Shown piece by piece: positions 34,933 to 47,752 of a stretch of 64,000 bases of DNA. Numbering within the stretch: the stretch's first letter is position 1; each line of letters begins with the position of its first letter. Made by a program: the position numbers and the translations under genes. Source of the stretch: Anseranas semipalmata (taxonomy: Eukaryota > Chordata > Aves > Anseriformes > Anseranatidae); the NCBI GenBank assembly GCA_013399115.1, contig VXAA01000606.1, forward strand, positions 270,604-334,603, given 5' to 3'. A model generated the notes under the pieces. That model saw only the letters and a list, made by a program, of their open reading frames with translations, made no database searches and had not been told where the DNA came from.

Positions 34933-35340
34933 CCCTTAACTGTCATGTCTCACCTCTTTCGAACAGGCGCTGAGTACAAAGCAGACCTCTAATAAAGTTC
35001 TCTTGTGCTCAGTTTCTCCCCCTTTGCCTAGGGTGCATGCTGGAATATTTGTGTAGCTTCCTTTTCTTCTCTCTTTTTTTTTTTTTAACTTATGCTGGGA
35101 CTTTTTGGAAATCATTCTGTTTTGAGGTGATGGTGTACATCTTTTTTTCTTGCAGAAAGTGTACTCCAAGCCAAGATTGGCTTCAGGGCAGTTAATTTAG
35201 TGACAGGGAAAAAAGAGATATTCATACCGTCTTGGCACCACGTCATTATTAACATGCAAGCAGTTCCCCTTTTTTTCTTAACATATAAAGAGAACAATTG
35301 AATTTTGCAAGGCAGGACTCCTAATCTCCAGGATCAGATT
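34933..35340. other. Short non-coding stretch
   Basis: Contains T13 at 35074-35086 and no other feature of note. Confidence 0.6.
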
Positions 35341-35629
35341 CTTCACGGCGAGGAGGGGGTGTAAAAGTTTCTCTCTTGCTCTGTCTCTTCATGGCGCATG
35401 GTCCCAGCTGTATGACTCTGTTCATGAATATGCATGAAATCAGATATGACATTGCCCTGCTCCCATTAATAATCTTGTCATCTGACTTGTGCAGCATTAA
35501 GCTTCAGCCCGTGGCTCCTCATAGCAAATGCAGCCTGAAGGAGAGGGAGGGAGGGGAGGAAAAAAAAAAGGCCATGCCTTTTTTTATTGGGATTAAGTGC
35601 TTGAAAATTTTGGCAGGGGGTTGCCAGGA

Positions 35630-35690
35630 GAGTAAGGGGAGGGAGAGAAAGAGAGAGAGACACACACAGGGACAGAGAGACGAGAAATCC
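35630..35690 (+). repeat. GA-rich purine tract
   Basis: Mainly GAGAGA and GGGAGAG units, with an internal (CA)4. It is the main long purine-on-plus tract in a window where pyrimidine tracts otherwise lie on +. Confidence 0.8.
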
Positions 35691-35977
35691 TCTATGAATG
35701 CGTTGGCTTGTTAGAAGCCCAAAGCTGTGGGTGTAATGGTATGCGAGCTGACCTTGAATATAGCCACTGTGGGTTGCCCCAGCTTTTTTGTAAAAGAAGC
35801 ATTTGCAGCAGAGGTTTGGATTTCAGGCTTTGCAGTCATCAATCATCTCAGCCTATTCTCCTCTCTGACAGCTCTGTACAAGGCCTGACATTTGACACCC
35901 AAGACCCCAGGACTTACACAGAGGCACAAGCTGAGGCCCTAGGGAGGAGGTAGGGAACTGGGGGAGAAAAAAAAGGC

Positions 35978-36017
35978 AAAAAAAAAAAAAAAAAGGAGAG
36001 TTTTTTTTTTTTTTTTT
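35978..36017. repeat. A17 - GGAGAG - T17 inverted homopolymers
   Basis: Seventeen A and seventeen T flank a six-base spacer, giving a perfect potential hairpin. It is either a genuine slippage product or an assembly join between opposite-strand homopolymers. Confidence 0.9.
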
Positions 36018-36460
36018 AAGAAGCCAAAAAAGAAGCTGCAAAACAAATTGTAACTGTAATAGGAATTGATTTAACAGAAGAAGATCGCATTGAGTTCTGT
36101 TCCCTGCATTGCGCAGATCATGCTGATAAGGCTGATCTGAAGGGGTGGGAGAAGAAAGGCAGGCAGAGAGCGATTGGGGGGGAGCAAGTTGGGGTTCATA
36201 GCCTCGTTTTTGCAAACCTTGGGGTTACCCACCTGCCAAAGTTGTATTCAATTGTAATGTGGTTAACCTGCGCTTGTTGTAATGCGCTTGAGAACTTCCA
36301 GGTTGAGCCGAGTGGGCCGACTCGCTCCCCGAGTCACGGACCTGTTGGAGGACACATGGTGAGGCCAGGTTGCTCAGACTAAAGTTCAGCAAACCTAGTT
36401 CTGAAATCAGGTGCCTCAGTTGCCTTTCTGGGGGCACTGGGACTCCAAAGGACATGAACC

Positions 36461-37724
36461 AAAAACAGATATGACTTGTTAAAGCAGATAAGTGTTTTGG
36501 GTTAAACCTTTTTGTGCAACTCAGTGCTTACTTGGGCTGACAAGTTTTGACAGTTACAACCTTTTCAATGTATTTTTTTTCTCTTTTATAATACAAATGT
36601 AACAGCATCATTCTGACCCCAGGTTCTTATTTGCTTTACGAGTCCACCTTCTGGTTTCACATTAAGAAAAAAGGATGCCCAGACCAGATGAATCTTTTCT
36701 TTCTACCTGCACATTCTCCCATCCCTCACACCCACTTCTAATTAATAACAAGAAAGACAATTCCTATATAAACTTTATGAGCTATTAAACTAGATACTCC
36801 ACAGATTTCTTGTGAAAGCCATCTGTGGCTTTCTGCTATCTCCATAGTCATGAAAAGGAAGGGATTTGGGTGTTTGCAGGGTGATTTTGTTGTGGATGGG
36901 TTTTGGCACTAGGGAATTCTTTGTGGTTGGGGGCAATCAAAGATGTAAGTGGGCAGGAAAGGACATAGCAAAATATTTTTCCTCAAGATTTAGCTCTGCA
37001 GTGGCACATGACATATTTAAATCGATCTAGAGGCAGGTGACTAAGAATCTTCCCTTTCTGCTAAATGTGGATTCAGAAGTATGTATTCAGCCGGTGAATT
37101 TTGCTGACACAGGAGGTCAGGTTAAATAGTCTGGATGATTTTCCAGAAATGTCAGGCTGTCCCTTTAGAAGTGCTTTGATCACAGAATGGTTTATTTGAA
37201 AAAAAGTTGCATCTCCCTTCACAAATTCCCCATACATTGGTTTTGATCTACAGTGCATTTCTTTGTCTTTTACTTTGAGTATTTGCTGTTTGTAAGCCAT
37301 GATTTCACCGCCTGAGTCAACATGTATATCATGTGGCACCATTTCTCTTTCCTGTGTGGATGACTGCGAGGCGTAGAAATAAATGAAAAGTTTGAGTACG
37401 TCATTTCTGAAACAAACGTTCAGAGAAGCACTTCCAGAGTATTTAGCAAACTTTTGCTTTCCATAAACAAAACTGCTTGCTCAAATGAACCTTCCTGGAA
37501 AAGGGTCACAAATGATGTCAAAGTGAATTAGCAGCTTTTTATGTGAATGAATGTTTGCAAACATTGTTCTGCTGTCCTGCTTCAAACTAGTAATTATAGT
37601 TGCGGCTCTACATTAGGAAAATCCAAGCTCGCTCTGTAGGACACACATTTACTGCCTGCAGGGGTTAGGACGAACATTTTTCCCTCCCCCATTTACAGAC
37701 TGAGCTAAGTGCTCTGCGGATTTT
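36461..37724. other. Non-coding stretch, no gene seen
   Basis: AT-rich, with frames under 90 codons and no recognisable repeats. Plain sequence leads into the CR1 fragment. Confidence 0.6.
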
Positions 37725-37840
37725 GAGGGTCGCCTTCCTCTGAAGTATCAGGGTTTAGCCACTGCTGGAGGCATGATACCAAACTTGATGGACCAATAGT
37801 CTGATTCAATATGGCAATTCCCCTGCTCCTTGTATTTTTC
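37725..37840 (+). repeat. CR1 LINE 3' end fragment
   Basis: CTTCCTCTGAAGTATCAGGG, GCCACTGCTGGAGGCATGAT, CTTGATGGACCAATAGTCTG and ATTCAATATGGCAATTCCC follow the amniote CR1 3' terminus in order ('cctctgaagcatctggc... gccactgtcggaggcaggatactgggctagatggaccattggtctgacccagtatggca'). Only the 3' untranslated end remains, as is usual for 5'-truncated CR1 copies. No reverse transcriptase sequence is present. This is the clearest marker of a sauropsid genome in the window. Confidence 0.85.
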
Positions 37841-40691
37841 AAACTGGCTTCTGTGTGCACATGCCCAAGTGGATGATTTATCGCCTGCTCTGAGATACGC
37901 TTTGCATAGAAAAGGGCAGGATCAAACACAGTTTCTGTGTTTGTGTGTGTATGTGCATATGTGTCTAGAGAGAGACAGATATGAAGCAGCCGATCAGTAC
38001 TGTTTTCTTTCTCCACTCCACTTTTTTCTCCACTTTCTCCACTGAATTTAACCCAGTGTGTGACTCTCCTCCTTTTACATGCTGCTTTTGTATTTCCAAC
38101 TTTTCATTCAACGCTACATATGTTTCCAGGCTTTCTACTTTTCCAGTTGGTGTTCAGGGTAAAGGAAAGAGCTAGAGGATAAGTATCTGTGCTTTGGATG
38201 TTTATTTCATTCACTGCTTTTCAGGCCCAAGGAAAATCCCACCAACACCTTTCCAGACTCCAAAACTGACACTTGAGTCACTTTTTCCCCCTAGTTCTGT
38301 GCTCAAAACAAGGATTTTGCAATATTAAAAATGAAAAGTCTTAAACTATTGGGAAATCCTTTGATCCATAAAATAAAAGTTTTATTTTTTTTTATTTTTT
38401 TATTTTTTTCTATTCATCTGTAAGCTTTAGAGAAAGATTTAGTTTAGCTTAGCTGAAGAGACCTGAAGACAGAAGTTTGAAAATGTCACCCTGGGTGGAA
38501 TTGATTATTTTTAAAGAAACGCGTGAGGTGTCATTACAACATATTGCCATCAATTTGTTTTTGTGGCAAAACTTCAGACTTCTTTCTCCTGTAGGGAACT
38601 AAAGGCAGAAGTGTGTGCTGCTGGTGGTAGCACACCCGTTGGCAACGTCAGGATTGTTCTCCACGCTCATCCATCCCTGCTTCAATTACAAAAAGATGCA
38701 GTGAATTATCCTTCCGTATCTATCCATCCATCAGGTTCTATATTTGTTTATGCAGTCCTCAGCTGTGTACTTTTCAAAATTTGGAGTTCTGCTAATAGGA
38801 TCAATAGAGTAGATCCCTATCAAATTCCTAACTATCCATTGGAAGGTCACAAAGAGGAATAGACTACCATTGTTTGTTAACCTAGAAGAAGTAGATGGAC
38901 CTGTTTTGAGTTTTTACATTTGTTTATAAATAAAAACTCCAGTTCTAGGTATACAAACAGACAGGAAAAGAAATGGAAGGCAGGTAGTCCAGAGAACTGC
39001 ATCTAGCATCAGAGGTACCACGTAGAAAGAAAAGTTGGGAATAATAGAGTGCAAAAAAAATAACGGAAAGTGACGAAGAGCATTACGGTCTGGAGTTATA
39101 TTACATAAAGATGCAACAACAACTTTGTGTGCCTGATTCTTAAGAGACTACTTAAAAATATTAAAAAAAAGTGATAAGAATTGTCTAGCATTTAAATTCT
39201 TTATCTGAGACACAAAAGCACAGGCAAAACACAAATCAAAGTATAACTTCCTGTCTTCAACACAATACAATGAGAACCAGTATGTTGTTATGTAGTACAT
39301 CATATATATCTAGGGATAAACACAGGAGACCAAAAGAAGAAAGGATGGATCATTTTTATTTTACCTCTTTTTTGTTGCCTTTTTTTTTTTTACTATTTCA
39401 GTTATGTTTTGCTCTATAAAAATGATTATTATTCTCCTCATACCACCACTACTGATGTGAAATTATTGCATAAGTGAAGACTAAGGGATCCATTTCAGCA
39501 GAGAGGCAGCCTTGTTCTAGGTGCTATAGAGACTGGTGAATGAAGAGTCCTCACACTGGTGCTGTGGAGACAAATATATGTGAAAGCAGACAGATAATGT
39601 ATCTGCAAACAGACTGATGTGACTTTCCCTCTCATGCCCCCAAAATGCAATAAGCAACTGTGCTCAGCTTCATTCAAAACATTGCATCCTTTTTCCTCGC
39701 GCATGGGTGGGCACTTCGTGATGCTAAATAGGACATTTTGACTGCTCATATCTGTACCTTGGGGCCTACCAGATCTGAGGGCAAAGTAGTGCCTGCTCAT
39801 TTGACTTGCACAGCTGCAAAGCTTCCAGCGCAAATGCTACCCAAATGCTTCTGCATGGGGGCTGGATGTGATGGCACATTGCTCGGTTGAAGAGGAAAAA
39901 TAAAGAGACAACGAACTCCCAAGCCTTAGCAAAGTGAGCCACCCTCCCCAAGCCTGTGAGATTAAAGCAATGGATTTTCAAGTACTTCTTCAGAGTGACT
40001 AATTTATATGGATATCAAGGATTCAGTTGGAGAATTAAAAAAAAGTAGCTAGGGGAAAATATGATGCTCTCTAAGTCCCAGTGGTATGCCACATTCATTT
40101 TACTAGAGAGTTTATTCTTTAGTACTTTCATGGATTGACATGAGGGAGGAATTCGCATGTCAGGACAGATAAAATCTCCCTCCTGCCAAAGGAGTCTATT
40201 CAGACATGCATGTTAGTAGGTTGATAACTTATTCTGTATTGCAGAGGACTCAAAGATAGACATTTCTCCTTTTATCTCCATCTCTGCGCTCCCTGCATAC
40301 TAAAGATACGGGGAAACAGCAAGATACATCTTAACTAGCCCTCTCAGAGAGGAGAGACTTTTCCTAGTCCATGCCAAGAGATGCAAACTTAAAGGAATAA
40401 GGTGTCACACAGACTAATAGCAAATACATTAGCAGTGTTTATGCGCATAATTTGAGCCCAGTGTGAATATCTTTTTAAAAAAATACAAACCCTGGACTTT
40501 GTGGTTATTTTTTTTTGCTGAGATAAATGCACAATATTTCAACGTAATTGTTTCATATTACTCTGCTTAAGGGATGGGGAATAGGTTGAGAAAATGGGGG
40601 ACCAGAGCAAGTGAAACATGTTGAAGAAATCCATCTTTGATATGCTTTCCAGCTTCTAATGAAACCTTTGCGTTTATCTGGGAGATAGGCC
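37841..40691. other. Non-coding AT-rich stretch, no gene seen
   Basis: Holds a CTCCACT-type degenerate tandem patch at 38006-38043, A/T-rich TTTTATTTT tracts at 38386-38410 and T12 at 39380-39391. Frames of 99-112 codons (38563-38862 on +, 39495-39833 on -) show no recognisable similarity. Confidence 0.6.
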
Positions 40692-40762
40692 AATCCTCCT
40701 TCTACAGACTAGGGAACTGAGGCAAACTTATTCCTTGACCAGAACCATGGAAGTATGTCTCC
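40692..40762 (-). repeat. CORE-SINE (MIR-type) fragment
   Basis: TCCTTCTACAGACTAGGGAA and CTGAGGCAAACTTATTCCTT, then GACCAGAACCATGGAAGT, match the antisense MIR order 'ccattttacagatgaggaaactgaggcacag... gcccaaggtcac'. It is short and diverged. Confidence 0.65.
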
Positions 40763-43710
40763 TTTTCAAAATGGATTTGAAATTTAGGAATGTTTACTCT
40801 TATGCTTAAGCTGATCATTTCCACTGCAAATACTTTTGATATTTTGGGGCAATAAATCTGGTGTGATTTTAGGGAAATTAATTATTTGAGTGGATTAAAT
40901 TATGTGAGTGTCATTCCTAGGATCCCTGTTTAGAAAATGGAATATGGACATCCTCCAGACCATAGCTCAGAGCACTTCTGAATGGCCCTTTGGCAGGACT
41001 TTTTCTCTGCCCTTTTCCTTCCAGAGATGACCCTGGGTGAGGAGCCTCCTTCGCTGGGTACTGTGGGGCTACACTTGTGGGTATCAAACAAATCAGATGG
41101 ACTAGGAGCTTCTCTGCACTTTCTCGCATCCTTGCAGCTCAGTTCCCCATAGCAGATTCCTCTTATTTTTAGACAGCTCATATAAGTACATTGAGATTAA
41201 AGTGGTTTAGAAAGCATTATATATAGATGTGTATACATACCTCAAATATTTGCTTAGATGTATCTTATCTAAACTTCTGCATGCATCTGAATTTCCCAGG
41301 CTTGAACTATGGTTTGTGTAAATTGGTGTTGTCTCACTGTCTTTGAGTAAGCTTATTTACGTCAGCTCTGGAATTAGTCCCTAGTATTCCAGCCAGCACT
41401 TAGCTAAAAGAGTCAAAATAACATGGAGACATACTGTTTTCCTGTTATCTCTAACCTCACTAAAAACAGAAGCTATTAGAAATATTGTGAGAAAACTATA
41501 TTCTTGCAAGATTTGCTGCCCACTTAAGAATTTTAGATTGGTATCTGCAAGAATGTGCAGTTATACCAATCCCCAAACTTCAGCATAGTTTTCTGTGACT
41601 TAGTTGTAACTCATTCTGATTTGCTTATCCTAGCTTTGAGTTTTTAGATCATGTCATTTCAGAGATCTTCAGACAAAATTTTTTTCTTTTGCCTCATTGT
41701 TTGCACATATTTCCAAGATGCCTGAATGGAGAAATGTAACAAGGAAAAGCCTGATGAAAATCCCCCCCCTCCCCCATTTTCTTTCTTTTGTTTTTTCGTT
41801 CTTTCCCTCAGGAAATGCAGTCTATAGTCCTGTGGTCCTTTCTAGACAATGTTTTAATTCTACCTAAGTTCTGACCCACCATGGTTCCTTTTGGAAGTAA
41901 TAAGACTTTCCCAGACAAGACTTAGTGAGGTAATGATTCAGAGACATGGACAGACAAATAGACTATTTGTTTCAACTTAATTATTAATGTAGTGTTATCA
42001 CTAATGATAACATATAATGACATGCCTTCCAATGAATTCTGCTCTATTTGTGTATCACTTAAAATGAGACTGATTCTTTATAAGCCATAGAAGATGACAT
42101 CTCAGTATAGATAATTGCACATAAAAGGTAAGGAAAAGGGGTGCAAGGAAAGGTAACATAATTGACTGATTTAAATTCAGTCATACATCATAAAAATTCC
42201 ATAGTTGCTTCTGTCTTTCTTTATTGAATAATTTTTTTTCCTGTTATTACTGATCAACTAATACATCCTTTAATGTTTTAAGAATATTTTAGAGAAAGAC
42301 ATTTCAGCAAGGTGAGCTCAAAAGTGCGATTTCAGCTTTGAATTGTTCTTCCCTATTGATCTTCCTGTAATTTACAACCATTTCCCATCAGAAAGTTCTC
42401 TCCTGCTTTACATCAACCAAATTTGGGGCACAGTTTCATCCTTACGGAGAGCACCTGCTTTGTGTCCCTTGTGAAGGGAGATTAATCTCTAGCTATGTGA
42501 ATTTGCTGCCCGTTGGCTGTCTTCACCATAAAACCAACCAAAACATTCTGCATGTTTTTCGATGGAATTGCTTGGAGATTTGTAAAACGATTTTGATCTT
42601 GGATCTGAGCCTTCCATTAAAGTGCTTGACTTACCTTGACCACTGTAATTTTAGAAAGCTGACCCTTCTCCCTTGCAATTTACACAGTGTTTTTAGCCTA
42701 ATGCAGAATTTCCCTCTTCTGCAGCTGGGAGGAGAATATCCATCATTTCCAGATGTGGACATATGATCCAGGAGGCAATTGAAGGTATTTTGAAATCATA
42801 TGGTTTGGCTTATGAATTTGGATTGGTCAAGAGAGATTTGCTTGAAATCCTTGAGAGAGTGTGGCACCTCTCTGACTCGAGAGGCATTTTAAAATAAAAC
42901 CTGAAGTTAAATGCATTTTATAGAGAGACTTAAAACTTCTAAAATATAAATCTAAAATATTTATATGTGGGCTGCGATGGAACAGAAGTTACGACCTCAT
43001 ATGTGAATGTCTAGGATTTGTTTTTTCCTTCCACCAGCCCACCTGGAATGACTTTAGCTTTCAGCTTTACCTCAGGCTGTACCCAGGTTAGCTTCTAGTG
43101 ACTTATGACTCCATCAATCTGCACAGATATGTGCTGTGCTCCTTCAAGGGAAGTAGTTCATCTTCTATATGACTGCATCTCCACCTCTTCCAAAGTTCAA
43201 AGAACCCAGGACAATTGCTTATTCGGATGGGCTTCCAGTAAGTATAGGAGATGTTCTCCCTGCCTTCCCCTGTGAATCAGGACTTTCTGGTGAACTTTGA
43301 TAGAGACAAAAACTTTCAGAGTAATCCATCCCCTGTTGAACTAAAAAGACATGTGATGATGGTGATGAAATATCAGGTGAGATTGCCTAGTATGTTTTAA
43401 GGAGCTTTGAACTGGAAATGGATCAATTTAGAGCTCTTTTCTAAAGTCAAAGGAGCACATTTTTTACGATCCATTTCCCATGAACTAACAACTGTTCCCT
43501 ATCCAGCAGACAGTTTACTTGTAGCTATTTTGACTTGCATTATTCCACTTAATGAAGATAAACATAAGTCAGACACAGGAAAGCCACAGAATGACTATGA
43601 ACGGGAAGTGTTCCAAGTATTCAGCATTTACTAGACAAAATTGGCCAGTAATTCTTTTTGCTTTTCACTGAGGATAAAAATCCCTGAAAGATAATAATCA
43701 TCATTGTTTG
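40763..43710. other. Non-coding AT-rich stretch, no gene seen
   Basis: Frames are under 90 codons. A C-rich tract lies at 41761-41775. No repeat family is recognisable. Confidence 0.6.
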
Positions 43711-43880
43711 AACTAATATAGCACTTTTATCCAGTGATCTGAGAACACTTCCCAAACATTAACTGTACTGAGAACAGCCTTGTGATTAGATTCATATTAT
43801 TTAAAATACCTGTTTTACAGACAAACTCACAGGTCACCCAGAGGTACCATGACTTCCCATAGGTCACAGAGTCTGAAGAG
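43711..43880 (-). repeat. CORE-SINE (MIR-type) fragment, long copy
   Basis: AATATAGCACTTTTATCCAG, TGATCTGAGAACACTTCCCA and AACATTAACTGTACTGAGAA, then ACCTGTTTTACAGACAAACT, CACCCAGAGGTACCATGACT and CATAGGTCACAGAG, follow the antisense SINE consensus ('tagcacctttcatccagaggatctcaaagcactttacaaacatta... ccattttacagatggggaaactgaggca... aagtgacttgcccaaggtcacaca'). It is the most extensive copy here. Confidence 0.8.
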
Positions 43881-45017
43881 TACAGAAGATTTCTGACTAC
43901 CATTTCTGTGATTTCGGTGACATTGCAAAGAATGCCTAATATTGCTTACTCGAGTTGCTTAAATTATTCATATTACAGAGACTTTGGGGATGAATATATT
44001 TTCTGCTTACATCCAGCTTTTTAAAAAATTGATTCTTTTTCAGCGATTATGTGCATGGCTGTACACTGGGATATTTCATGATGTAAACTGTTCATCTTCG
44101 TAACACTCAGGATTCTTAATTGGTGGATGATTAGTAAACTAGATCAAATGTTATTCTTTCTTACTCTTGATTAGATTAGTATAACTTTTCTAAGCCAGAA
44201 AAGAAAGAACATCAAATGTTTAATTCACACAAGACTACCTTTGTGAGAAAATAGCCACTTTCCTGGTAGGAATATCCATTCCCTAAATCTTTATCTGAAC
44301 AAAAACTACTTGCCTGTATGTTTGCACAAAGCAAATAGTGAGATGGCATGAGCATGGGTGAGACAAATGTTCTGAATTAAGATGGGTGCTCACAAATGCT
44401 GTAATTCACCCAGTTCCAGCAACTATACAGTGAATAAGTGATGGTGAATGGACTTGAGTAATGCAATCTCTGCCACTGGAGAATCAATGCACCCTTGACT
44501 CTTCACACTTTTTCTCTATGCTACTGTCTTCAGTCATCAGATAACTTCTTAAGGCAAGTTAATTTCTTTATTTGTAGGTCCATGGTTTAAGAAGTTACCT
44601 AGTCTTCTCCTGATCATGCTCCACTAATGACAGTAAGTGGACTGTGATGTTAACACTGAAATCATTTGCCCAGACAGGCTAAATAGATCATGCCCTTCAA
44701 GAGCCCAGAATCTATATCTTACAAACAGCACCATATGGTTAATTTTTAAGCCAACTGATCAAGTGTTTATTAAAGCAGAGGCTGGGGGGATGAGGAGGAG
44801 AAACACTGTCTGCAAAAGTCATTGTCCTGGTGGACTTCATCTCTTAACCCTTTGCAGTGTGGCAGGAACAAATCCATGAAATCGAGCTCTGACTAATCAG
44901 ACAAGTTTTAAGCTGGAGAAATAAAAAGATGGAGGTACAGGTAGGCATTGACTTGTGGGCCAAACGCATCTGAAATCTTATTTAAGTGATACACTGAGAT
45001 AATTGTTGATTTATAGA
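43881..45017. other. Non-coding stretch between SINE copies
   Basis: AT-rich, frames under 85 codons, no recognisable feature. Confidence 0.6.
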
Positions 45018-45135
45018 AACAGTGGGTAGAGTGCTGACCTGGGTTTTAGGGTCTCCAGGTTTTATTCTTGATTCTGTAATTTTTTGCTCTCTGACCTCGA
45101 ACACTTCACTTTCTCCTTCTACTTTATCCTTACAT
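45018..45135 (+). repeat. CORE-SINE (MIR-type) fragment, 5' half
   Basis: AACAGTGGGTAGAGTGCTGA, CCTGGGTTTTAGGGTCTCCA and GGTTTTATTCTTGATTCTGT, then TGCTCTCTGACCTCGAACAC and TTCACTTTCTCC, match the sense 5' half of the element ('cagtggttagagcactggcctgggactcaggagtcctgggttctattcctggctctgcca... tgctgtgtgaccttgggcaagtcacttaacctctc'). It includes the tRNA-derived and core portions. Confidence 0.75.
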
Positions 45136-47691
45136 CTTTGGGCTAACTTGTCTGCAGAGAATAAACCTGTTCAGGGCTTGACCTTCCTAAAATGCATTTC
45201 CAATGTCTACCTCCACAGTTTGTATAAGCCTTGACCTGAACTGGGACAAGCAGGTTCTTTGAATTACAGCAGCATACAAGTTGACATAAAACTGGAGTCA
45301 TTTAATGGGGAAGGTCTCAGTATTTTAATTAGAAAGCTTAAAACTACTTCTTTATTCTTTCACATAAAGTTAGATTTGAAACAGATGATCAAAATTTATT
45401 TATGCATGCATTCAAACAAGACAACATTGTGAGAAAGCTAAAGTTTTGTGTTCAAAAAAAAAAAATACAACAACAACACTATTTGGGAAATGAAGTCATC
45501 TGCAGAAAAAATACTGAGACAACAAAGCACTCTTCCAATTCCTGTGTTTTTCAGTTATAGCATGCCATCTTTAGTATTTATTTCCCTAAGAGCTTGCCTT
45601 TTTTTCTAACAGATGTATACTCCTTTCATTGGTGTTTATTTAAAAGCCTGCCAATATATCTGAAATCAGCACATACTGAATGTTGATGCACCACCTTGCC
45701 TAATTGACTTAGCTGGAAAATAAACAGTGAAAGGCTATTTTAGCAGCAAACTACTTGATACAGCTACTCATTCCCTACCTTTATCTAAGTACCGCACAGG
45801 CAGACAAGTACTAGCACACGATAACATGGACACAAGGTTGCTACATATGTTTTCTGCAGTCTTTAGCATTTTAGGGACAAACTTGGTATTGTTGTCACTG
45901 TCATTCACTGAATCAGAAGAATAACATTTTTATCACTGCTGCCCTAAAACCTTGATAGCATTAATAAAATGCCATTAGAATCATCAGAGCTTATTAAAAG
46001 TTATTATTTTAAAAACAATAGGTTCCTGAATATTCACAGTAAATAAGGATTATAAGGCTATTCACGCAACGTGAATAATTTGCTGCTAATAATATTGACA
46101 CTCAATCTGTCTGCAAAATGTCTCTGTTAGCAGGAAACAATCACACTGGGAGGTGTTAGGAAGACTTTGCAGTGGAGTGGCAAAGTGAAGCAAATAAAAA
46201 ATGATTGGAAAATGTATTTGAAGTTCAAAAAATATTTTTCTGCCTCTTTAATATGAAATATTAGAAACTAAACACTAATGCATTATGAGAAAGAAAAAAA
46301 CTGTTTTCTGCTAGTTTTGCTTCTTTAAACTAAAATATGGGTTTGTTTACCAATAGAGACCCAATTTGGAAAATATTGGCAAAAAAAAGGCATGGAAATA
46401 AAGTTCTTCATCTGCTCCCACCAAAAAAAATGTAAATCTTTGACCATGTAGTGGTACTGATCGCTGGACTGGGACATGGGGAAACTGGATGCAGTCTGTT
46501 AGGTAGCAAAAAAGGAGGAAGGTCGCTAGCAGAAAGACATAAAGAGGACTTAATGAAATTGATATTTCAGTTTCAGGTAGGATATGCTTTTTCCACACAA
46601 ATCTTAATTCTGACTTGATCTTTTGCTCAACTTTTCACTAAATGCAATGATTATTCCTGGGAAAATATTTAGCAGATGAAAATGATCATTAGAAACTGAT
46701 ACATCTTTTTGAATGAATACTTTGGGGGTTTTGCATTAAAGATTTTCTATCACATATTTCAGAAGTTAATATTAATTTTTGTTAATTTAGCACAAGGGTT
46801 ACTCCTTTGAAGCTTTTTTTTTGAGCTCTTATCCATCATATTAGGGTATTAAATGACTACAGATTTTTGCCATTGATATAAAAGTGTCTCAGTGTATTTA
46901 TGCTACAGGTGTCCTTTATTAGAATATGATTTTTATACCATATCATTAAAAAGAATATAAAAATAATAGAATGACAAAATATAGATTTTTCATATGTCTT
47001 TGGTCAGGAGGAAATTTTAAGATAAAAATAGTAGATCAAAAATAGAAAGCAGTAAAGAACAGTCATTGGATTAGACTTGGTGTAAATGAACTTCATTATT
47101 ATAGAACATTTAGTGTATTTAAACAAAAAAATATGTATTTCTGTGTGTTGTTGATTATGGCTCAGAGTTTTATTACAAGAATTTTCTTTTACCGTCTTTT
47201 ATTTTTTACTATTTTTCCCTGATAAAGCTTCTCATTTTTGAACTAGCTATTAAGTGTACAGACAATTTAGTTTTTTTTTTTTTTTTTTTTTAATTCTCCA
47301 GGTTAACTATTCTGTATTTGCTTACTATTCACTTGCTCACAAATACTATTCCTGCCGTACTCTTACTCCAGTAGATAATTAGTAGATTTATAATGTTAGA
47401 GTCTGAGAGAACATGGGTTATCAGACAAAAGAAAATCCATGTCCAAGGTCATTTCTAAGTCATTCTGATATTAGTTACCCAAACAGCTAGACTTCTTGTG
47501 TTCATTACATGCATGTTATATATAAAGGGAAGAAACACAGGAGAAGGAAGAATTTTGTACTCTTAATATTAATTTTCTGCAGAATCGAGACAGAACATTC
47601 AAGGCTCAAAAAGCTTGCCTATTTGTAAGCTTGGTTTGAGCCAACGAGAGGAATAGAAAGCTTTGCTGAACAGAATGACACTCCAAAATAG
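45136..47691. other. Very AT-rich non-coding stretch
   Basis: G+C is lowest in the window around 46720-47300, with repeated ATAAAAATAATAG- and TTTAT-type words and T21 at 47271-47291. This composition fits a matrix-attachment-like or simply mutationally AT-drifted region. No gene is seen. Confidence 0.55.
47271..47291. repeat. Homopolymer T21
   Basis: Twenty-one uninterrupted T followed by AATTCTCCAGG. Confidence 0.9.
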
Positions 47692-47752
47692 CTCAGATTT
47701 GCAATTCTCATGCAAGTAAATCTCCCATTGATTTCCATGTGAGTTCTACCTC
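47692..47752. repeat. Probable palindromic sauropsid repeat fragment
   Basis: CAGATTTGCAATTCTCATGC and AAGTAAATCTCCCATTGATT, then TCCATGTGAGTTCTAC, resemble from memory the hairpin repeats reading 'gcaattcttatgcaagtaaagctcccattgacttcaatgggagtt'. The centre (CCCATTGATTTCCATG) shows the inverted structure typical of these elements. Confidence 0.45.

Larger units (their letters stand above)
35341..36460. other. Repeat-poor complex block with purine tracts
   Basis: No transposon is recognisable. About 35400-35530 is dense complex sequence including CATGAATATGCATGAAAT (POU/homeodomain-like) and an ATCAATCA (PBX-HOX type) at 35838-35845. Purine-rich tracts cover about 35535-35570 and 35630-35690. 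An A17/T17 hairpin lies at 35978-36017. A CpG-containing patch with about six CpG in 60 bases lies near 36305-36350. A 112-codon frame on + (35376-35714) and a 120-codon frame on - (35853-36215) cross low-complexity tracts and are not credible genes. Confidence 0.4.
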
